A stretch of 64,000 bases of DNA. Origin: Apiosordaria backusii (lineage: Eukaryota; Ascomycota; Sordariomycetes; Sordariales; Lasiosphaeriaceae). The stretch is taken from contig JAUKTV010000001.1 of the NCBI GenBank assembly GCA_030549205.1, forward strand, positions 4,216,001 through 4,280,000. Reading direction: 5' to 3'. The notes beneath the pieces were generated by a model. It was not told where the DNA came from. It ran no database searches and saw only the letters and a program-made list of their open reading frames with translations. Below, one piece after another: positions 55,608 to 64,000 of this stretch. Positions within the stretch are counted from its first letter, which is position 1, and each line of letters begins with the position of its first letter. The position numbers and the translations under genes were made by a program.

Positions 55608-55655
55608 ATGCATATCACCATACCACCATATCACCATATCACCATATCACCATAC
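55608..55655. repeat. Octanucleotide tandem repeat (CATATCAC units)
   Basis: The plus strand shows about five imperfect copies of an 8-nt unit, alternating CATATCAC and CATACCAC, in the ALG2-kinase gap. Confidence 0.8.
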
Positions 55656-56329
55656 CCCATTATCCACCACCACCATCATCACCATCATCATCACAAGTAA
55701 TCCAGGAACACATGTAGTAGCCACAGCAAACCTGAATTCAATTCCAATCCCAATTCCAGTACCTCGGAGCCAACATGCCCCCCCCCCCTTTTCTCCCCTT
55801 TCTCCCCCTTTCTCCCTTTCTCATCTGATCTCATATCTACCTATTACATGAATAAACCCACGCACCACCTACCCACCCCCTTAAACCCCCACCCACCCAT
55901 CCACCCATCCATCCACCCATCCATAACCCCCCTTTCCAACCGTCCAATGCAGGAGAAAAATGAGCCAATGCAGGAGAGGGAAACTCAGCTTAACAAAAAA
56001 AAAAAAAAAAATCTAATACCATGACAATAAAACAACAACAACAACATCAACAACCACCACCACCATCGATAGAGTAACAATACCGAGTCCAATAAGTTAA
56101 TTACATAGAATGTCTTTTTCTTCGTCCTCATACTCCAGGGGTTTTCATCCGAGAGGTAGAAGTGTCTGTGTGTGTGTAAAATATAAACACGTGAATTGAA
56201 GAATGCCAAAACAAACCAAAAAAAAAAAAAGGTCAGCCTTGACTGATGATGATGATTGATTGATTGATTGAAGTATGTTGTTCATCTTGGTGGTGTTGTT
56301 GTCATGCTGTCTGCCCTTAAACGCCCAAT

Positions 56330-56330
56330 A

Positions 56331-56353
<23 letters not shown>
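56330..56353. repeat. TG dinucleotide microsatellite
   Basis: The plus strand has about twelve TG units, followed by GGGTGGGTG and further TG-rich text up to about 56385. Confidence 0.9.
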
Positions 56354-56366
<13 letters not shown>

Positions 56367-56911
56367 TGGTGTTTGTGTGTGCTTGTCCACCATTTGGAAA
56401 AAACAACCATTTGCTTCCCATTGCCAATGCAGTACAAAAAGAAAAACAGACCCATATGATAAAACCCTTTTTTTGTTCGAGTAGAGAGAGAGAGAATTAG
56501 ATTCCGCCCCTCTCTCATCATCAGGTGATATTTCCATCCATCCCTTTCCTCTCCATACCGTCTGTGGTCCATCGTCCATCATCATCCCTTTCTCATTTCA
56601 CATTCGTCATCCCAATGCAAACCTCTCTCAAAGACTGCATGCAGTTAAACGCCCCACCCCCCCCCCCCCGGCCCTTCCTCCCCTCCCTTGAATAAAAAAG
56701 TTCCTACAAAATGCTGGCAGTCTGTCTGCAACAGGTCTAATAAAAACACCACCAAGGGCCATGTAAATGCCATGATTGGGAACGCATGAGGTAGTAGACA
56801 AGAGGAAACAGATTCGAAAAAAAGAAAAACACGACCGCAATCTCGTTGAAACAATGCATGTAGTATCTTGCAACACGCCCCGCTTTGTACAGGCAAAAAA
56901 TCGTGACGCGA

Positions 56912-59900
56912 TCACTCGTCATCTACGATGAGCTTCTTGGCAGTCTCGGTGCTGCCGATGCTGGCGTTGGTGTCTCTCCGTCGAGAGGTGACGATTAACC
57001 GGCCCATCGAGTGGTTTTCCCGAGGGGGGTGGCTCTTTTTCGACTTGGCCATCACCAACCCGTCATCACTATCACTGTCATCGTCGTGATCGTGATCCAT
57101 GTGATGATGATTCCGCGATACTTGACGACCTCGGCTGGTCGCCATGGCGCTGGCCGGGCGAGCTCTTTCATCCAACCTAAGGGAAAATAGTTCTTTCCGG
57201 ACTTGATCCTCCTCCAGGGGGAACCCCAAGGTTGGTTCTTTGGAAAAAGCAGGTGGGGTGATTGTATCGGTTGTGTCAATGACGGTAGGTCCGCCCACAA
57301 CTCCGGGGTTGCCGAGAAATTCGCCTTCCAGATCGGCCGAAACAGAGCTGGTGCTGCTAAGAAGAGCTGGCAAAGAAGGATCCGATCGGAAGGCAAGCAT
57401 GTGCTCTGTGACATCTTTGGCAGGTTGTGTATTAATTCCATAGACTGGGCTTGCCGCCTCGCTAGGGCTGGTAAGAGGAGTCATCAAGGCGCCGATCGAA
57501 GTCGAACTAGATGATTTCAACGTCGCCACAGTCTCTCCTCGCGAGAGAGGCTCTGGATGGAATAAATCGTCTTCGGGCGACGGAGGACAGGGAATAAGTG
57601 CTGGGTCGACTTCGGACGTGGTATCGATGGTTTGGCGTATTGGGAGTTGAGTCCTTGGGGACGGCTCAAACAAGGAAACGCGTCGCTGACGCTGCTGTGG
57701 TGTCCTCGCCTCGGGCAGGTCCTCGACACGGTGAGCCGTCTGTGGCCTCTCGTCTAGCTCCACGGGGAACCGCTGCCTCTGCATGTTCGGATCCGACTTT
57801 GGCTGAGGATAGTGATAGCTTCCAAGCGCGGTCAAGATGGGAGACGCAGCGGCGCGCTCACGCTCAAGCTCTTTGGCAACCTCAGCCGAGCGTGAAGGGA
57901 GAGGCTTTGGCGAAAAGGTCATATTGCCAGGGGCAATAGCCATGCTTAACGAGACCTTGGGTTCGGCGCGTTTATCGGTACTAGCGAAAAGGCCCCGATC
58001 CACAGATCTCGCCCGGCCCAAATCGTCGGTAATAGGGCAAATGTCCCGAGCTTTGCGCAAGGCGCTGCTAGGATCCTCAACAGAAGAACCAAAGAGGGGA
58101 GTCGGTGGCATAGTCTGTACCTCGCTCGGCCCGGGAGTGAGACTGAGGAAGGCGTTGGTAACAGAACGAGATGGGCCGTGACGGGGTAGTGATCTGTACG
58201 GGGATGCCGAAGCAGTGGCCAGCCAGCGCTCATCCCGTGCGCTGAGATTAAGATTATTAGTCACGAGCTCAAGTATCTGACGGGGCGTATGTTCGCGCTG
58301 CGGCTCCGGTAATGGGCTACTGAGGGGACTGGCCACCACGCTTTGTGTCAAGGGGTGTTCGCTGTGGGGTTGAGGTTGTGCCGTCAGGCTGGTAAAATAA
58401 TCGTCTGGCCTTATGCTTTTGCGACGTCCTTCTCGTAAATGGGGCATAATAGGACTATCGCCCGCGGAGCTCGCAGCACTGCTAGTGGCTCGCCTGCGTG
58501 AGGAAACGCTCTCCGCTCGCTCTTGACGATGCATCACCTTTCCGACCGCCTTCTTGACAGCCGACCTGGCACGCTCAAGGAACGTCAGGGGAACCACAGC
58601 ACGGGCCACTTCCTTCTCATCAACCTGAATCTTGCGCCCAGCCGTGCGCCGCGACGGATCAGTGTCGTCAAGCCATGCGAGGATATTGGGGATACCGTGG
58701 AGCACCCATGGGTGACGCTTGACGTCGCGGAGACGGATTCGCTTCTCGGGGTTCTTGGTGAGCATCTTCCTGAGCAAGTCGATAAGCTCCCTATCGACCT
58801 CCTCATACAGAAGCACATCATCATCCCGGTATGGCGGTCTGTTGATTCTCGTATAGAGCGACCTCTCATCGGGTTTTGTAGCCGGGTCAACCGGGGCTAG
58901 TCTGCGGGTGGGAATATAGACGTCTTCCGTGGCGATTTTCCTGAACATCTGCCATTCGTCTTCGGCCAGGAAAGGAATACGAGCATAGATGAGGCAGTAG
59001 AGTGTGACACCTAGCGACCATACATCGATCTGTTCTGTCACTTTGGGCTGCGGAACCCCCGGCTTATCGTCATACGCATCGGTGTAGCAAAGCTCGGGAG
59101 CGAAAAACGCAGGCGTGCCCACCGTCTTGGCAAGTTCGAGATCGTTGTCGAAATCGTGGGCTTCAGACTCGGACACGGCATCGTCTGGTTCTCCATCGCG
59201 GACAGGCCGACCAAAGTATGATACGCCAAAGTCGGAAATCTTGACACGGTGGTCCTTTGTCCACAGCAGATTTGCTGGCTTGATATCTCGGTGGACAACA
59301 CCCTCGTAATGAAGATACTCCAGGCCCAACACGGTGTCCCGGAAGGTGTTTCTCGCTTGCTCAATGGTGAAGCATGGTACATAGGAATAGTCGTCCACGT
59401 AGGGATCGTGTACTCTGTTATAGTCAATCGAAGACATGTGGGAAATGATCGAGTCCGCCATGCTTGGCGATCTTCCTCGAGAGGCAGGGTCTTCTGTGTA
59501 AGCGCCATACATGGTTCCGTCGAGTGCCGCCGCGGCCATGGGATTGGAACGAAGTGCTCCAGGCGTCTCGAGATCGTCCTCATTACAAATCATGGATGCT
59601 GTGTCCAAGTCAAAGGGTTCTGGAGTCCCGGTGCGCGAGGCTATATTCAGACTGGCCAATCTTGTTCCTGATGGGGCCCGAGAGGTCAAATTCGATCGAC
59701 CAAGCGAGTCTGGGCTAGAAGCGATGTGGCCAGCATAGCCTTCTGGAAGGTCTTTACCGAGCGATTGCGGGTAGTATTCCATGTCATCCTCATCGACGCC
59801 GTATTCGAGGCTCCAATAGTCGGCCGAGTTGCCTTGTGATCGGGACTGTTGTCTCGCCCGCTTCGCATTCTTTAACGCTTGGCGTTGCTCCAGGATGTGC

Positions 59901-60705
59901 TCGTAATGCTCTTCCTCGGGCGAAGGCTTCTCTCCACGCTGTTCCCGCTCGACGCGCCGACGCTCAAAGGCGCAAATATGAGGCAGACCCTTCTTTCTCC
60001 ACACAACCTCGCCGAGCTCGACATGCTCCAGTACCATGTAGATCTTTTTCAGTTCGGGATCATCGATGATTTCGAGGAGGGCGACAACATTCGGGTGCCT
60101 GATCTTTTTGAGGATGGCAATCTCTTTCTTGCTTTTATCTTGGGTGGACATGGCCGTCACCTTCCCAAGGCGTCTCTTCTTGGAGAAACGAGGAATGATC
60201 TTGATGGCGACATATTCCCGTGTTTCGATATTCCTGGCCAGCTTGACCTTGCCGTGCATGCCGCGGCCAAGCTCCTCGATGATTTCGTAGTTGTTGACGT
60301 ACTTTCGACCCGTTGTTTCATCGTGTTCGACGTTCGCCTTGTGCGTTCTGGGAATGGGTTGTCAGTAGCTTGCCGAGAGTGATTCGGCAGATGGCCGGCC
60401 CGCCCAGCAAAGGATGAAACTTACTCTCGAACTTTGTGAGACTGCAGCGGGTGCAGATAGGGGCTATTTAGACCGCCCGGTGTCGTGCCCTCGGAGCCGG
60501 GCTGGGACGGCGGGAGCGACATGTTGGAGCGGGGGTGGTTTGGACTGAAGAGTCCCGGCGACGAGACGGGAGTGCTATTGGCAGTCCGATGGGGGATGTT
60601 CGGGGGCGGGGGATGGAAAATGTTGTGAAGTTGAGGATAGGACGGGCGGTGATGGGGACGGTGTGGCGGTTGAGGTTCCATGGTGGGAAACTGGCTGGAC
60701 GTCAC
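56912..60705 (-). CDS. ssp1: CaMKK/Ssp1/Sak1-type protein kinase, probable AMPK/SNF1-activating kinase
   Basis: Exons 60425-60705 and 56912-60347 are joined by a 77-nt intron and encode 1238 residues from Met at 60705, or 1230 from Met at 60681. Residues about 112-640 are a Ser/Thr kinase domain: Gly loop ELGRGMHGKVKLAR, Lys in VAIKIIPRFSKK, catalytic HRDIKPANLLW, DFGVSYFG, and GTPAFFAPELCYTDAY for the activation segment. The preceding KYVNNYEIIEELGRG and the KK..LGKV segment are typical of Ssp1/Sak1/CaMKK kinases, which phosphorylate SNF1/AMPK. A charged, low-complexity insert of about 190 residues sits between the hinge region and the catalytic loop. The C-terminal 600 residues are disordered with many Ser-Pro sites. 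The N-terminus is Pro/His-rich. Family assignment is firm; the exact paralogue (Sak1, Tos3 or Elm1-like) is not. Confidence 0.92.
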
Positions 60706-63700
60706 TCTTCGGGGGAACCTTCATGCTGAACAGCGGTGTCAGACGGGACGAGTGGATCGCAATGGCGGCGGACGGGCAATTGGGGTCGCAATTAAGCAGC
60801 CATGGTGGTGGCAGGGAACGGGGGGGACGGACAGAGGCCAAAGCCAAAATGACAAAAACAACAAGAGTGAAGTCGTCGACCGGTACGAGTAACGAGCAGC
60901 GAGCAACGAGGAAGAGGACCGAGGACGGAGAGTGAGTGAAAGAAAAGGTGGGTAGGGTGGTGTCGCACGGTGGGGAGAGGCAAAGCGCAGCAGCACACAG
61001 ATTTTGGCGGGCGCTGGGTCGACAGGGGATATGGGCCAAGGGTGGGCTAGGTGGTGCTGCACAGTGTATCAGCCTACTTTGGACACCGTCTGCAGCACTG
61101 CGGCGTCGGCCAGCCTTTGTTTGAATGTATACCTCGTTAGGTTCTTCCGGGTCTTTGGTGCTTGACTCTCGTCACCTCGGATGATGTCTTGTAGAATCGG
61201 TCCCAACAAAAGTATTAGATCGTGTCAAACTCGGTCGACGGTCATCCAAATTTCCAGAGCAACCTGGAAAGGAGACAAGATAAAAAACCCCTTTAGAGGC
61301 TGTCGGACATCTGCACCGACATCTCGCCGATCGACGGCACAGAGGACTGACTGAAGCCGGGAAGCGAGAGCGTGGTTGCCGCAAAGCGGAGCAATTGACG
61401 GACGGAGTGGGTGTGAAGGGGGAGACCTCACGGAGCAACACGCGGGCCAAAGCACACCATTTGTATTTACATATATCTGTGATATTTCACTTCCAAAGTA
61501 CTGAATATCACTCAGACTAAACTAAAGTAGTGTATGTACTCTGTGAGATCGGAGACACTGATAATGATCAGTCCAAAGGGTGCTCTGGCGCATCCGTGGT
61601 TCGCTCGACGCCTCGTGCAGGGGGGGTTGGCGGGCTGCCATTGGGCAAGATCTTGACGTAGCAGCCAAATCGCCAAGCCTGCAATAGTGGAGTCGCGCAA
61701 GACAATCGTGGCAGCAAAAAGAGGGGCCTCTTATCGCTGCGTTCTCTCCCATGATTGGCGGGACCTGCTCCTAAGACAGGGAAAAAGAAATCGTTGCACG
61801 GCTTGCTGCTTTTCCTGATGCCGGACGGCTCTGTCCGCTCTGGGACTGGGATCCCAAGGCAGGGACGGGGATGTGTGGTCGAGCATTGATGTGCCCCTGA
61901 TAGATTTTCTACGGCAGTATCGGTGACTGCAAAATACGTGGCCCCTCTCTCGTCGATAGTGACAGTGGCGACAATGACAGCGCGATAGTGTCAGTCCAGT
62001 TCGAGCACCCTCGTCACAAGTCCAGTCCAGGCGTCACTTCATTTTTTGATTTTGACGTGTGGCCCGTGCTGCCCTGGAGCGACGGCGAGGTTCAGAGGGC
62101 GGGGTTCTTTGTCTGACAAGGAAACTTTATTTTTCTGGTACCATCATGGATCAGTGATGGATAACCCCGAAGCGCGAATTTTACTGCGTAGTGTATGTCG
62201 AAAACACAATACAACTCTGCAGAAGGCATTGGCTGTCAGGGACCATTGAGTTTGAGTGCCGGCCATTGTGGATTGGGATTATGGATTATGGAATATAGCT
62301 CACGAACCCACGTGTAAGTGCATCCCCGACCTCCGACATTGCTCACTCCCTCCTCTTTGAACGTCTGATGAACTCTCGATTCCTGCAGCCCGTTGCCTTC
62401 TTGCGGTACGTTAAAGTTCGGATTGCCTAAAGCGGCGCGAAGAGCGGAACTGCAGCTATGTGCTCTCCTGTCTCACCCTGCCGCTTCTCCAAATTCCGAC
62501 GAGCGAGGTCCTTCTCTGAATTTGGCGACGATGCGATGCCACCCAAAGCTTTTTCACTATCGTCATCTCGCCTAGGCAAGAAAAAGGACTGCCTTCCGCA
62601 TCTTTGCCTCCAGGCTAAGACTGTGCGACCATGACGCTTCTCGGATGGCCAAGTCGGGAAAGGATGAAAAAAAGAAGCAGTCCTAGTCCAGGTCCAGACC
62701 CGGCCGCTGTTCTGGGCATCCGCTGCAGATCTGAGTGGCTGGAATATCCCCGGCGGTTCCTCGTTGCTGCCCAAGGACACCACGCCTAGCTTCTTTCTGT
62801 TCTCTCAACCCCGCATACGTCAAGCATCACAGACGGTCGTTGGCTAGCTTTGCGTTCAGCCAGTCTCAACAGTCTGGCCAGGTTGACCATGTGATCTGGA
62901 GCACAGATCCATCAGCCACGCCATGGGGATTTCCGCAGCTCTATTTCATCAGGAAGAGGAGCTTGCCGCGAAAACCCGAAGGTGTGGTCTAGGGTGAAAG
63001 CCATCCGTCGAGACATGAAGCCCCTGGGGCCTATCAGCGGCAGCTTTGGAGTGTGACGAGAGCGGCGTCAGGGAAACACACAACCGTGCACATCATCACA
63101 TCCCTTGCGGCCAGGTGGATCGCCGCTTTACCCCGGAATTGTCCTTTGGCCCTATCATCGCCAAGAGCTAACGCTAAACAGTGTCCGTTCAAGGTTGCAC
63201 AAGCTTCACAGGCCTCATCCTTGGCCCACACTGCGCAGTATAACAACACCACGGCATCCATCAAACGGCCATGAAATTCTGGTAAAAGATCTCTTATCGA
63301 TATTGCGCGCCATCTCACCAACGCTCGGTGCCATGCATATCGATGTGAGATATCTGTAGGAGCACTATCGCTCTCGCGTCAGATCATTCTGATGATGGTG
63401 TTCAGGACATATCTGACCCCTTTGAACCCCAGCGGAGATAGCCAATCATAAGACTGGTTGACATGCATGGAAACACTGCGGTCTCATAAGCTAAGCAGCG
63501 ACACCAGAAAAAGTGACAGGTCACTTTTCGGGTTCCGACTTTCTCCTTGACGACGGACCAACGCCGGGACCACGAGTTCCGCCTTGTTCATCGTTCAAGC
63601 CGGATACAAACATATCACCAACCTGGAATCCGTCATATTTCCGGTCCCCAAGGGTCCTTTTTTCGTTACACCAGGTCCCTTCAGCAATCTTGAGCCGTGT

Positions 63701-64000
63701 TTTGCCTTCAATGTCCGAAGATGGACGGCGGCGTGCTTAGCCGCCATTGATATGACCGACAGGCGCTCTATACTTGGCTTTCAAAGTTGATGGCCATCAG
63801 ATAAAGAAAGCCTCCAGAATGGCCTGACTTTGCAACACACCACCAGGAATAACACCGATTTGGTGGTGGCACTGGGAAGATCTTGGCTTTGAACCGTTTC
63901 CTAAATAAGAACTTCGTCATGTTGAACTATTAAGTGATTGGTGATTTGTTCGGGAGGGTTGCATTGCTATGGGGCAGACGACGCAGCCGACCTGTGCGCA
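60706..64000. other. 3.3-kb region without a supported gene
   Basis: The first part is the kinase promoter and leader. Beyond about 61150 there are only overlapping short frames (61172-61450, 62427-62783 and 63034-63321, all minus) without motifs or exon partners. No repeat or transposon end was recognised. A distal gene may begin beyond the right edge. Confidence 0.5.

Larger units (their letters stand above)
54506..56911. other. 2.4-kb gap rich in simple repeats
   Basis: No gene is supported. It contains an ATCACCAT-type octamer repeat (about 55608-55655), CCAT/CCAC tetramer tracts (55890-55925), A18 near 55997, a TG dinucleotide run (56330-56353) and a C14 run (56657-56670). The right end is probably the 3' UTR of the kinase gene. 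Confidence 0.55.

Overview
The window is nuclear DNA of a filamentous ascomycete, most likely a Sordariomycete. The genes carry short GT-AG introns of about 50-80 nt, several with recognisable CTRAY branch sites. Recognisable products include NatC subunit Mak10, ATP synthase epsilon, QCR2, RPC82, the GTP/GDP carrier GGC1, RNR1, CHL4, ALG2, a CYS-3/MetR bZIP regulator and a CaMKK/Ssp1-type kinase. There is no rRNA, convincing tRNA, CRISPR array or intact transposon. The class is inferred from protein resemblance remembered by the reader, not from a search.

Layout. 0-15 kb is gene-dense housekeeping DNA: Mak10 (cut by the left edge), ATP15, QCR2, RPC82, GGC1 and a 1401-residue disordered protein. 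Three of these make mitochondrial bioenergetic proteins. 15-30 kb is sparser: a coiled-coil protein of unknown role, a VWA-domain protein and a CFEM/GPI surface protein, with long non-coding gaps holding simple and degenerate repeats. 30-37 kb is a DNA-metabolism and chromosome block: RNR1 and a TatD-type nuclease are divergent across a promoter with three GACGCG (MBF-type) motifs, and CHL4 converges on TatD. 38-42 kb holds the sulfur regulator CYS-3/MetR, split by a 769-nt intron, and a small conserved-looking protein. 43-51 kb is gene-poor and contains three secreted-protein genes and a decayed-looking stretch, followed by an aminotransferase and ALG2 at 51-54.5 kb. 55-64 kb holds a large Ssp1/Sak1-type kinase and then 3.3 kb with no gene I can support.

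Main points for a second look. (1) The long CYS-3 intron contains a perfect CYS-3 consensus site and, just before the acceptor, an in-frame ATG that could start a shorter isoform. (2) CHL4, ALG2 and a small secreted protein are each broken by a one-base shift at a G/C homopolymer, and the aminotransferase has a suspicious frame switch. The first three look more like assembly errors than gene death. (3) Four genes switch from C-ending codons in the 5' part to G-ending codons in the 3' part. (4) The last RNR1 intron is 63 nt, has no in-frame stop and interrupts the redox-active tail.
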